From Alphaproteobacteria bacterium (GTDB taxonomy: Bacteria > Pseudomonadota > Alphaproteobacteria > Rhodobacterales > Rhodobacteraceae), in NCBI GenBank assembly GCA_024277955.1, contig JAJRUE010000332.1:1-6633 (forward strand): a DNA stretch of 6,633 bases, in the 5' to 3' direction. Positions within the stretch are counted from its first letter, which is position 1, and each line of letters opens with the position of its first letter. The position numbers and the translations under genes are program-made. This document shows, one piece after another, positions 1 to 6,281 of the stretch. The notes beneath the pieces were generated by a model. That model saw only the letters and a list, made by a program, of their open reading frames with translations, was not told the origin of the DNA and made no database searches.

Positions 1-957
1 ACCGCCCGGAAAGGCCGATTTCGGGATCGACTGGTAGCCGCCCTTGGTGACCACGCGCGCCCCGTAGGCGATGCGCTTGCCGCCCTTCAGCAGTTCTTCC
101 ACCATCGGGTGATGCTTGAAGCGCTGGAATTCCATGTAGGGATAAAGGTAGGGGTTGCTATAGCTGAGATCGACGATGTAGCCGACATAAACCTGATTGT
201 TGTCAAGGTGATAGATGAAAGACCCGCCGCCGTTTTTCCAGCCCAGCGGCCAGCCCATCGTGTGGGTCACCGTGCCTTCGCGGTGCTTTTCCGGGTCGAT
301 TTCCCAGATTTCCTTCATCCCCAGACCGAACTTGGGGAAGTCGGCCCCCTCGTCCAGGCCGAAGCGCGCGATCGCCTCTTTCGAAAGCGACCCGCGTGCG
401 CCTTCGGACAGAAAGACATACTTGCCGTGCAACTCCATCCCCGGCTCGTAGTTGGGGCCCGGCGTGCCGTCGGCGTTCTTGCCGAACTCGCCCGCGACCA
501 CGCCCTTGAGCGACCCGTCTTCGCGGTAGATCAGCTCTGAACACGACATGCCGGGAAAGATTTCCACCCCCAGCGCTTCGGCCTGTTCGGCCAGCCAGCG
601 GCAGACATTGCCCATCGACACGATGTAGCAGCCGTGGTTGTTCATCAGCGGCGGCATCAGGAAATTCGGCACCCGAATGCCCCCGGCAGCGCCAAGAATA
701 TAGAAATTGTCCTTTTTCACCGGCACGTTGACCGGCGCGCCGCGCGCCTTCCAGTCGGGAAACAGCGCCTCCAGGCCCGATACGTCCAGCACCGCGCCCG
801 ACAGGATGTGCGCGCCCACTTCGGAGCCCTTTTCCAGCACCACCACGTTCAGATCGCCGTCGTTCTGTTTCAGCCGGATCGCCGCCGAAAGCCCCGCCGG
901 CCCGGCGCCCACGATCACCACGTCGTATTCCATCGATTCGCGTGCCACCTCGGCCAT
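1..957 (-). CDS. Electron transfer flavoprotein:ubiquinone oxidoreductase (ETF-QO), N-terminal 319 residues, cut by window edge
   Basis: ETF-QO (EC 1.5.5.1) takes electrons from reduced electron transfer flavoprotein, fed by acyl-CoA and other dehydrogenases, and passes them to ubiquinone at the inner membrane. The visible part opens with a Rossmann FAD-binding strand-turn-helix (residues 12-30, DVVIVGAGPAGLSAAIRLK, glycines 17, 19 and 22) and the acidic end of the next strand (VVVLEKG, Glu42), followed by the family stretch GAHILSGAVLD (48-58). Later blocks such as MGNVCRWLAEQAE (115-127), THTMGWPLGW (231-240) and the GGYQSIPK segment (306-313) are typical of ETF-QO. The family is about 550 residues long, so roughly 230 residues are missing, including the C-terminal 4Fe-4S cluster region. 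The first ATG is preceded by AGAGGGGA (968-961), which supports this start over Met9. The gene is divergent from greA. The family assignment is very secure; completeness cannot be judged here. Confidence 0.95.
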   Translation of the reverse strand, partial: MAEVARESMEYDVVIVGAGPAGLSAAIRLKQNDGDLNVVVLEKGSEVGAHILSGAVLDVSGLEALFPDWKARGAPVNVPVKKDNFYILGAAGGIRVPNFLMPPLMNNHGCYIVSMGNVCRWLAEQAEALGVEIFPGMSCSELIYREDGSLKGVVAGEFGKNADGTPGPNYEPGMELHGKYVFLSEGARGSLSKEAIARFGLDEGADFPKFGLGMKEIWEIDPEKHREGTVTHTMGWPLGWKNGGGSFIYHLDNNQVYVGYIVDLSYSNPYLYPYMEFQRFKHHPMVEELLKGGKRIAYGARVVTKGGYQSIPKSAFPGG

Positions 958-1013
958 GCGTCCCCTCTTTGCCCGGCCTCGCGCGGGCGGTTGGAAAAAA
1001 CTTTCGCACGACC

Positions 1014-1041
1014 GTTATCGCAGGCGGGCTTGGCCGGTCAA
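1014..1041 (-). promoter_or_regulatory. Predicted sigma-70-type promoter for the ETF-QO gene
   Basis: On the minus strand there is TTGACC (1041-1036, five of six bases of the -35 consensus), a 16-base spacer, and GATAAC (1019-1014, four of six bases of the -10 consensus). Transcription would start near 1007, leaving a leader of about 50 bases with the Shine-Dalgarno sequence at its end. This is a by-eye match in a high-GC genome; position and orientation fit, but no data support it. Confidence 0.45.
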
Positions 1042-1103
1042 TCGCGACACTGCGTCGGATCGGGAATTTCCCGCGCAAAGGGTCGCGAAAACCGGCGTGG
1101 CTA

Positions 1104-1132
1104 TTGACTCTTGCAAGTGCAGTTGGGTTAAG
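1104..1132 (+). promoter_or_regulatory. Predicted promoter for greA
   Basis: TTGACT (1104-1109, five of six -35 bases) is followed after 17 bases by GTTAAG (1127-1132, three of six -10 bases). Transcription would start near 1139, about 38 bases before the greA ATG. The -35 is good and the -10 weak, as is common in Alphaproteobacteria. This and the opposing ETF-QO promoter lie back to back in the 219-bp gap. Confidence 0.4.
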
Positions 1133-1176
1133 AACGTCTGAACAGGCTGCTTCCCCAATCATCAATCCGGGCCAAG

Positions 1177-1647
1177 ATGGAAAAGATACCTATGACCCGC
1201 GCGGGTTTTGACGCGCTGAACGACGAATTGAAACAGCTCAAGTCGGTTGAGCGCCCCGCCATCATCAAGGCGGTGGCCGAAGCGCGCGATCACGGCGATC
1301 TTTCGGAAAACGCCGAATACCATTCGGCGCGCGAAAAGCATTCGTTCATAGAAGGCCGGATCAAGGAACTGGAAGGCATCCTGTCGCTGGCCGAGGTGAT
1401 CAACCCGGCCGATCTGTCGGGCACGGTGAAATTCGGCGCCACCGTGACGCTGGTGGACGAAGACACCGACGAGGAAAAGACCTACCAGATCGTCGGCGAA
1501 CCCGAAGCCGACATCGAAGCGCTCAAGCTGAACATCAAGTCGCCGCTGGCGCGCGCGCTGATCGGCAAGGATGTGGGCGACAGCGTCGAGGTGCGCACGC
1601 CGGGGGGCGAAAAGGCCTATGAGATCCTGGAGATCAGGTTCGAATAA
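1177..1647 (+). CDS. greA: Transcription elongation factor GreA
   Basis: GreA binds in the secondary channel of RNA polymerase and stimulates cleavage of the backtracked transcript 3' end, rescuing stalled complexes in the cytoplasm. The 156-residue product has the usual family length and layout: an N-terminal antiparallel coiled coil (about 1-75) whose tip carries the conserved acidic motif HGDLSENAEYH (39-49), with Asp41 and Glu44 in the positions that coordinate the catalytic magnesium, and a C-terminal FKBP-like domain (about 80-156) with FGATVTL and the near-terminal TPGGEKAYEI block. The start matches the conserved MxxIPMT opening of the family, although the Shine-Dalgarno sequence is weak. 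The next gene begins 31 bp after the stop on the same strand, so co-transcription is likely. Nothing in the protein looks unusual. Confidence 0.97.
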   Translation: MEKIPMTRAGFDALNDELKQLKSVERPAIIKAVAEARDHGDLSENAEYHSAREKHSFIEGRIKELEGILSLAEVINPADLSGTVKFGATVTLVDEDTDEEKTYQIVGEPEADIEALKLNIKSPLARALIGKDVGDSVEVRTPGGEKAYEILEIRFE

Positions 1648-1678
1648 CCAGTATGAACCGGGGGGCGGTGACGCCGGC

Positions 1679-2716
1679 ATGGCAGACGAGGAAGAACCCA
1701 AACCGATAGATCTGGGGATATTTGCAAGCCGCAACGAACGGCCGGCGATATCTTCGACCGAGGTTATCGCGGCGGTGCTGTCGGTGTTGTGGCTTCTGGG
1801 CACGACGCTGTTTTTCGTGCTGACCTCGGGGCAGCCCGAAGGCGCCAGCCCGACGGTGGATTCGACCCGCATGGTGATGACCATGATCGCGATCTTCATG
1901 CCGGTGGCTCTGATCTGGGTCGCGGCGATGGCGACGCGTTCGAGCCGGATCATGAAAGAGGAAAGCGCGCGCCTGCAGGCGGCGGTGAACGCCATGCGCC
2001 ACACCTATATCCAGCAGCAGCAATCCGGGGTCGTCGGCATGAAGCCCGAGGTCGAGCGCAAGCTGGACGAGATCGCCGCCGCCCAGCGCAAGACCGACGC
2101 GGCGCTGGCGATGTTCACGTCGATCCGGCCTTCGGCCGAGGAAAGCGCCGCCGCGCAAAAGGCGGCGCTCGCGCGACAGACCCCGGCGGCCAGCAACGAA
2201 CAGCCGTCGCTTGAGCTGGGCACCCCGGCCGAAGCGCTGGCCCCGCCCCTGTCGGTAGCCGATTTCATCCGGGCGCTGCATTTTCCCGAAACCGCCGAGG
2301 ACAAGGAAGGGTTCCGGGCGCTGCGCCGGGCCTTGCAGGACCGCAACGCATCGCAGCTGGTGCAGGCGGCGCAGGACGTGCTGACCTTGCTGTCGCAGGA
2401 CGGAATCTATATGGACGACCTGCCCCCGGATCGGGCGCGGCCGGAAATCTGGCGGCGGTTCGCGCACGGCGAGCGGGGCAAGGAAATGGCGGTGCTGGGC
2501 GGTATCCGCGACCGGTCGAGCCTGGCGCTGGCCGCCGGGCGGATGCGCCAGGACACGGTATTTCGCGACAGCGTGCACCATTTCCTGCGCAAGTTCGACC
2601 GGACGTTTTCCGAGTTCGAAAAGACCGCCACCGACCAGGAAATCGCCGCGTTGACCGATACGCGCACGGCGCGGGCCTTCATGTTGCTGGGGCGCGCGAC
2701 CGGCACGTTCGACTAG
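1679..2716 (+). CDS. Unrecognised membrane protein with two N-terminal helices, coiled coil and soluble C-terminal domain
   Basis: I do not recognise a named family for this 345-residue protein. It begins with an acidic, proline-containing tail (1-25), then two hydrophobic segments likely to span the membrane (about 28-49 and 65-85) separated by a short polar loop. An amphipathic, charged stretch (about 90-150, with SSRIMKEESARLQAAVNAM and KPEVERKLDEIAAAQRKTD) is probably coiled coil. A low-complexity Ala/Pro/Glu linker (152-190) leads to a helical C-terminal domain (191-345), with SVADFIRALHFPE at its start and DSVHHFLRKFDRTFSEFEK near the end. Basic residues after helix 2 suggest both ends are cytoplasmic. 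ATG 1679 is chosen because GGCGGTG lies just upstream; the frame stays open as far as 1571, but that part overlaps greA and reads as shadow sequence. It probably shares a transcript with greA, which does not by itself show a role in transcription. Confidence 0.85.
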   Translation: MADEEEPKPIDLGIFASRNERPAISSTEVIAAVLSVLWLLGTTLFFVLTSGQPEGASPTVDSTRMVMTMIAIFMPVALIWVAAMATRSSRIMKEESARLQAAVNAMRHTYIQQQQSGVVGMKPEVERKLDEIAAAQRKTDAALAMFTSIRPSAEESAAAQKAALARQTPAASNEQPSLELGTPAEALAPPLSVADFIRALHFPETAEDKEGFRALRRALQDRNASQLVQAAQDVLTLLSQDGIYMDDLPPDRARPEIWRRFAHGERGKEMAVLGGIRDRSSLALAAGRMRQDTVFRDSVHHFLRKFDRTFSEFEKTATDQEIAALTDTRTARAFMLLGRATGTFD

Positions 2717-2858
2717 GCATTTCCGCGATTCCCGTTGCAGGCGAGGGTTTGCGCCCGCCTTGCGGCGGTCGCGGCGGGCCTCGGGCTGCGCCCTCGGCCG
2801 GATTTCATGCCTCCGGCGGGGATATTTCCGGACAGAAGAAGCGAAAAAGGGGCGTAGG
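2717..2858. repeat. Convergent intergenic region with inverted repeats and a Rhodobacterales-type 3' motif
   Basis: This 142-bp gap separates the ends of two convergent genes and has no credible gene. It holds a perfect 7-bp inverted repeat (GCCCGCC 2753-2759 with GGCGGGC 2773-2779, 13-base loop) and a small hairpin GGGC-TGC-GCCC (2783-2793). After these comes a stretch with CCTCCGGCGGGG (2810-2821), then GATATTTCC and GACAGAAGAAG up to about 2842. From memory, near-identical tails after gene ends are frequent in Rhodobacterales genomes, which suggests a repeated 3'-end or terminator-like element; this could not be searched. Hairpins without a long T run fit weak or bidirectional termination at best. 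Confidence 0.45.
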
Positions 2859-3473
2859 TCAGCCCGGCAGCCCTGCGCTTAATTCGCGGGCCAGGGCCAG
2901 GTCTTCGGGGGTGTTGACGTTGAAGAACGGGTCGGAGTCCCTGGCGTCGAACCGGGCTGTTGCGGCGGCTTGGCGATCGGTCCAGGCGACCACCTTGCGG
3001 GTGCCTGCCTTTAGTGCGGCGCGCAGATCGTCGCGCAGCGCGGTGGGCCACAGGCCGAATGTCGGTTGCCGCCGCAGCCCCTTGTCGGGGGTGTCGGTGG
3101 CCGCAAGCGCGATGCCGTCGCCGGCGGCCTGTTGCAGCCGTGCCACCAGGTCGCGCGGGAAAAACGGGGTGTCGCCGGCCACCGTCACGACCTGGGCCGC
3201 GTCCAGCCCGGCGGCCCATTCCATCGCCGCCAGCACCCCGGCCAGCGGGCCGGCGAAACCGGGGAAGCTGTCCGCCACGACCGGCAGGCCGATGGCCGCG
3301 AAGCGCTGCGGGTCGCCGTTGGCGTTGATCGCCAGCGGGCCGGCCTGGGGCGACAGGCGGGCGATCACCTGATCCAGCAGGGTCTGGCCGCCCAGATCGA
3401 GCAGGCACTTGTCGCCTCCGCCCATGCGCCGCGCCTGCCCGCCCGCAAGGATCACCGCCGGCAGCCCGGTCAT
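2859..3473 (-). CDS. mobA: Molybdenum cofactor guanylyltransferase MobA
   Basis: MobA transfers GMP from GTP to molybdopterin, giving the guanine-dinucleotide cofactor (bis-MGD) used by DMSO-reductase-family enzymes such as formate dehydrogenase and nitrate reductase; it acts in the cytoplasm. The 204-residue protein has the family nucleotide-binding opening VILAGGQARRMGGGDK (7-22, with the LAGGxxxRMGGxDK signature), the substrate segment INANGD (49-54), GPLAGVLAAMEWA (75-87), the metal-binding AGDTPFFP (99-106, Asp101) and the terminal NVNTPEDL (185-192). Length is near that of E. coli MobA (about 194). The start ATG overlaps the fdhD stop by four bases (ATGA), so the two genes are very probably translationally coupled; AAGGG lies just upstream inside fdhD. 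A longer reading frame extends upstream to 3920, but only as antiparallel-frame shadow within fdhD, so the short start is used. Confidence 0.95.
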   Translation of the reverse strand: MTGLPAVILAGGQARRMGGGDKCLLDLGGQTLLDQVIARLSPQAGPLAINANGDPQRFAAIGLPVVADSFPGFAGPLAGVLAAMEWAAGLDAAQVVTVAGDTPFFPRDLVARLQQAAGDGIALAATDTPDKGLRRQPTFGLWPTALRDDLRAALKAGTRKVVAWTDRQAAATARFDARDSDPFFNVNTPEDLALARELSAGLPG

Positions 3474-4354
3474 GCGCGCCCACCCTTGCGGGCGTTCTTC
3501 GCGGGTTCGTCGCGCACCGCGCCGGGGGCGGCGTCGCGCACCAGGCGGTCTTCGCCCGACAGGCAGATGAACCGCCGCCCGCGCAGCCGACCGATGGCGG
3601 TCAGCCCGACCTGGCGGGCGATATCCACGCCCCAGGCGGTAAAGCCGGACCGCGAGGCCAGCACCGGGATGCCCATGATTGCCGTCTTGATCACCATTTC
3701 CGAGGTCAGCCGCCCGGTGGTGTAGAGGATCTTGTCCGCCGCGCCGACGTTGTTGCGGATCATCCAGCCCGCAACCTTGTCGACCGCGTTGTGACGGCCC
3801 ACGTCTTCCATGTAGACCAGCGGCCGGTCGCCCTGGCACAGCACCGTGCCGTGGATCGCGCCGGCTTCCAGGTAGAGGCTGGGAGTGCGGTTGATCTTGT
3901 GCGAAAGCGCATAGAGCCACGAGGTGCGAAGCGTCGCCGGCGGCAGGGTCAGGCCTTCCAGCCCCTCCATCATGTCGCCAAAGACCGTGCCCACCGCGCA
4001 GCCCGAGGTGCGGGTCTTTTTCTTGAGCTTTTCTTCGTAATCCGTCGGCCGCGCCGTGCGCACGACAACCGTCTGGATTTCGGCATCATAGTCGATGGCG
4101 GTGACATCGCCCGCGTCCTTGAGCATGCCCTGGTTGGCCAGAAAGCCAAGCGCCAGTTCTTCGGGATAGTCGCCGATCGTCATCGCGGTGACGATTTCCT
4201 GGCTGTTCAGGTAGATCGTGAGGGGGCGTTCTTCGACCACGGAAATGTCCTGGGTCTGGCCGGTGTGGTCGGTGCCCGTCACCCGGCGCGCCAGATCGGC
4301 GCGCGAAATGTCGGGGGCCACCAGATAGTGCGGATCGTCATCACGAATTGTCAT
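3470..4354 (-). CDS. fdhD: Formate dehydrogenase accessory sulfurtransferase FdhD
   Basis: FdhD accepts sulfur from a cysteine desulfurase (IscS in E. coli) and passes it to the bis-MGD cofactor before insertion into formate dehydrogenase, which is inactive without it. The 294-residue protein shows the family blocks in order: EERPLTIYLN (41-50), the MTIGDYPEELALGFL stretch (58-72), the mobile cysteine loop TSGCAVGTVFG (116-126), the cofactor-binding EDVGRHNAVDKV (183-194), TTGRLTSEMV (212-221) and the LASRSGFT segment (232-239). E. coli FdhD has two cysteines in the loop (CxxC); here only Cys119 is present and position 122 is Gly. The start at 4354 is set by GGAGGG five bases upstream; the frame continues to 4678 but only as shadow of azlC. 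The gene is the first of a two-gene operon with mobA. Confidence 0.95.
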   Translation of the reverse strand: MTIRDDDPHYLVAPDISRADLARRVTGTDHTGQTQDISVVEERPLTIYLNSQEIVTAMTIGDYPEELALGFLANQGMLKDAGDVTAIDYDAEIQTVVVRTARPTDYEEKLKKKTRTSGCAVGTVFGDMMEGLEGLTLPPATLRTSWLYALSHKINRTPSLYLEAGAIHGTVLCQGDRPLVYMEDVGRHNAVDKVAGWMIRNNVGAADKILYTTGRLTSEMVIKTAIMGIPVLASRSGFTAWGVDIARQVGLTAIGRLRGRRFICLSGEDRLVRDAAPGAVRDEPAKNARKGGRA

Positions 4355-4359
4355 TTGAA

Positions 4360-4365
4360 CCCTCC
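4360..4365 (-). promoter_or_regulatory. Shine-Dalgarno sequence deciding the fdhD start
   Basis: GGAGGG on the minus strand lies five bases before ATG 4354. It is a near-ideal ribosome-binding site and rules out the upstream in-frame starts, which lie inside the divergent azlC gene. The 58-bp gap between fdhD and azlC (4355-4412) must hold both promoters; I see no convincing -35/-10 pair there for either direction. Confidence 0.75.
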
Positions 4366-4412
4366 ATGCGCGCAGGCTAACGGTATCCGGCAGGTCACAA
4401 TAGGTCCAACAG

Positions 4413-5132
4413 ATGTCCACGGCCACCGGTTTCGACAGTTCCAGGGCGGCGTTCTGGCGCGGTTTCCTGGAAGGCGCCCCCTTTGTGCTGGGCGTCGCCC
4501 CGTTCGGGCTGCTGTTCGGCATTCTGGCGACCGAGGCCGGGTTCGACCTGCTCAAGGTCATGAGCATGAGCATCCTGGTCATTGCCGGCGCTGCGCAGTT
4601 CACCGCGCTGGCGCAGATGCACGATGGCGCGCCGGTGCTCATCGTGCTGGCGGCTTCGCTGGCGGTCAATCTGCGCATGGCGATGTATTCGGCGTCGATC
4701 GCGCCGCATCTGGGGCCGGCGCCGCTGTGGCAGCGCGCGCTCGCGGCCTATATCCTGGTCGACAACACCTATTCGCTGGGTGTCGCCCGGTTCGAGGCCG
4801 ACCCCGATATGCCCACCGCGCGAAAGATGGCCTACTATTTCGGCACCGCGATCCCGGCCTGGGTGGTCTGGTATGTGGCAACCTTCAGCGGCGCCTGGTT
4901 CGGCACCCGGATCCCCCCGGCCTTTGCGCTGGATTTCGCACCGGCCATCATCTTTCTTTCGCTGATCGCACCGATGCTGCGCACGCTGGCGCATGTGGCG
5001 GCGGCGCTGACCTCGGTCGTGGTGGCGCTGGTGCTGGCGTTCCTGCCCTATTCCACGGGGCTGCTGATCGCGGCGGTGGCGGCGATGGTGGTCGGGGCCC
5101 TGGTCGAAACCGGCATGGAGCGCAGGCGATGA
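4413..5132 (+). CDS. azlC: AzlC family branched-chain amino acid exporter, large subunit
   Basis: AzlC-type proteins form, with the small AzlD partner, an inner-membrane exporter; the E. coli pair YgaZ/YgaH exports L-valine, and Bacillus AzlC/AzlD confers azaleucine resistance. The 239-residue protein is of family length and strongly hydrophobic, with likely membrane segments at about 22-40, 48-68, 73-95, 143-163, 174-190 and paired ones in 193-232. Family stretches visible are the EGAPFVLGVAPFGLLFG opening (20-36), AGAAQFTALAQM (58-69), the NLRMAMYSASIAPHL segment (86-100) and DNTYSLGVARFE (117-128). AGGT (4402-4405) seven bases before the ATG is a modest ribosome-binding site. The stop overlaps the azlD start by ATGA. 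The real substrate cannot be read from sequence. Upstream, divergent, is fdhD; a functional link is not evident. Confidence 0.92.
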   Translation: MSTATGFDSSRAAFWRGFLEGAPFVLGVAPFGLLFGILATEAGFDLLKVMSMSILVIAGAAQFTALAQMHDGAPVLIVLAASLAVNLRMAMYSASIAPHLGPAPLWQRALAAYILVDNTYSLGVARFEADPDMPTARKMAYYFGTAIPAWVVWYVATFSGAWFGTRIPPAFALDFAPAIIFLSLIAPMLRTLAHVAAALTSVVVALVLAFLPYSTGLLIAAVAAMVVGALVETGMERRR

Positions 5133-5458
5133 ACTACACGGCGACGCAGGTCTGGATCATCATCCTGGTCCTGGGGGCGGGCACCTTTGCGATCCGGTTT
5201 TCCTTTCTGGGGCTGTTTGGCCGGACCAACCTGCCGCCCTGGGCGCTGCGCCTGCTGCGCTACACGCCGGTTGCGGTTCTGCCCGGCCTGGTGGCGCCGC
5301 TGATCCTGTGGCCGGCCGCGAACGCCGGTGCGCCAGAGCCGGCGCGCCTGACCGCTGCGCTGGTCACGGTGACGCTGGGGGTGGCGACGCGCAACGTGCT
5401 GGCCGCCATGTTCGGCGGTGGCGTGACGCTCTATGCGATGCTGTATTTCCTGGGCTGA
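5129..5458 (+). CDS. azlD: AzlD family branched-chain amino acid exporter, small subunit
   Basis: This 109-residue membrane protein is the obligate partner of AzlC. It shows four likely membrane segments: about 7-25, 45-63, 72-88 and 90-107. The central family stretch covers RFSFLGLFGR (23-32), LPPWALRLLRY (35-45), TPVAVLPGLVAP (46-57) and TRNVLAAMFGG (87-97). Its ATG overlaps the azlC stop (ATGA), and GGAG (5117-5120) sits eight bases before it, so the two proteins are likely made in matched amounts. The frame is open far upstream (to 3791), but that extension is antisense to fdhD and out of frame with azlC, so it is not part of the gene. It is the last gene of its operon and faces the convergent lipoprotein gene 43 bp away; no clear terminator hairpin was seen in that gap. 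Confidence 0.92.
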   Translation: MNYTATQVWIIILVLGAGTFAIRFSFLGLFGRTNLPPWALRLLRYTPVAVLPGLVAPLILWPAANAGAPEPARLTAALVTVTLGVATRNVLAAMFGGGVTLYAMLYFLG

Positions 5459-5501
5459 GGCCACACACGGCCCGGCCCCACGCGACCCGGCCTGGCGGCG
5501 A

Positions 5502-6137
5502 TCAGCTGCGGCCCTGGCTGACGTAAAGCGCAGGCGGCGCTTCGATCACGCCAGAGTTGTCGTCCGGGTCGTTGTCGCGCATGACCGTCGTGGTCACGCC
5601 CGGCAGCGCGCCGAATGCACGCGACAGTTTTCGCGGGAAATAAGTGCGCGGGATGCCCTCGAAGCCCGGCAGTTTTCGCAGGATCGCCGATGTCGCATCG
5701 GCGCAATGGCCCAGCCGCACGGCCCCGTAGGCCTGGATTTCGCGCAAGGCGGCTTCGGCCACCTCGGGGGAAACCTCGATTTCCTGGATCACCGTGCGGT
5801 AGGTGATCCGGGTGTGATAGTCGACGTAGAAGTCGACGATCGGGGCGGACATGCCGTAGTGCACGTCGTTGCGTTCGGGCAGTTGCGGGTGATACCAGCT
5901 GCCCGCCGGATCGAAGATCGCGCGCTGCGACGCATTCACCAGCAGCGCGGTGTGCGCCCCCGATCCGGTCGAATTGTTGATGACCGTGTAAAGGGTCAGC
6001 TTGGGCGGTCCGTCATCGACATAGACCGCCCGGCTTACCTCGGCATCGGTGGCCCAGATCGGTTCCGCCGTCCCGAAACAGCCAGAAAGGGCTGTCAGGC
6101 CCAGCAAAGCCAGGAATATGACGGCAATTCTTGGCAT
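5502..6137 (-). CDS. Predicted lipoprotein, possible permuted papain/NlpC-like hydrolase
   Basis: The 211-residue product starts with a hydrophobic signal (residues 4-16) ending in the lipobox LSGC (17-20), so it should be cleaved and lipidated at Cys20 and lie in the periplasm, anchored to a membrane. I do not recognise a named gene. A beta-rich stretch TLYTVINNSTGSGAHTALLV (48-67) places His62 in a likely strand, followed by AIFDPAGSWYH (73-83), and a later helix begins with GHCADATSAILRKLPG (143-158) containing Cys145. Histidine-before-cysteine order is what circularly permuted NlpC/P60 (papain-like) enzymes show, so a peptidase, amidase or acyltransferase-like role is possible; this is inference from spacing and local pattern. 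It begins nine bases after the oxidase subunit IV gene and is probably in its transcript. There is only a weak ribosome-binding site, in line with translational coupling. ATG 6137 is fixed by the signal peptide. Confidence 0.85.
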   Translation of the reverse strand: MPRIAVIFLALLGLTALSGCFGTAEPIWATDAEVSRAVYVDDGPPKLTLYTVINNSTGSGAHTALLVNASQRAIFDPAGSWYHPQLPERNDVHYGMSAPIVDFYVDYHTRITYRTVIQEIEVSPEVAEAALREIQAYGAVRLGHCADATSAILRKLPGFEGIPRTYFPRKLSRAFGALPGVTTTVMRDNDPDDNSGVIEAPPALYVSQGRS

Positions 6138-6146
6138 CGACGGCGA

Positions 6147-6281
6147 TCAGCCGTTCACCATCGCCAGGAACAGAAGGAACACAAGGATAAGGATCGACGC
6201 CCATCCGACCGTCTTTACAAAGCCTTCGAAGGTCTTTTCGTGGTCCTCGACATCCATCGAGCCGTGTTCATGCTTGGTCAT
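6147..6281 (-). CDS. ctaH: aa3-type cytochrome c oxidase subunit IV (44 residues)
   Basis: This small protein has the layout of the bacterial aa3 oxidase subunit IV family: a short charged cytoplasmic N-terminus (MTKHEHGSMDVEDHEKTFEG, 1-20) and a single membrane helix (about 25-42, TVGWASILILVFLLFLAMV). In Paracoccus denitrificans the single-helix subunit IV, product of ctaH, is seen in the oxidase crystal structure, and its deletion had little effect on activity; its job is unclear. Here it is not beside the genes for subunits I-III, none of which lie in this window. Length is typical. The start at 6281 aligns with the family N-terminus, although the Shine-Dalgarno AGGGAG (6299-6294) is rather far away at 12 bases. 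The lipoprotein gene follows after nine bases. Family assignment is good; the symbol is by analogy to Paracoccus. Confidence 0.88.
   Translation of the reverse strand: MTKHEHGSMDVEDHEKTFEGFVKTVGWASILILVFLLFLAMVNG

Noticed and set aside
1132..1143. GAAC-N4-GAAC in front of greA, recalling the alphaproteobacterial LexA box
   Set aside because: The known box has seven bases between the half sites (GAACN7GAAC/GTTCN7GTTC); four does not fit.
203..1165. A 320-codon minus-strand open frame over the ETF-QO gene
   Set aside because: It is in a different frame from the ETF-QO reading, is Arg/Gly-rich low-quality sequence and matches no family; it is a shadow.
1634..2581. A 315-codon minus-strand frame opposite the greA-linked membrane protein gene
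   Set aside because: Composition is His/Arg/Gln-rich as expected from the antisense of GC-rich codons; the plus-strand frame has plausible membrane helices, domain structure and a start with a ribosome-binding site.
3791..5458. A 555-codon plus-strand open frame spanning the fdhD region and ending in azlD
   Set aside because: Its first part is antisense to fdhD and out of frame with azlC, both with clear family motifs; only the last 109 codons (azlD) are real. Long shadow frames are expected in GC-rich coding DNA.
5459..5501. Possible terminator between azlD and the lipoprotein gene
   Set aside because: The 43 bases contain CCCGGCC direct copies and short GGCC palindromes but no stable stem followed by a T run on either strand.
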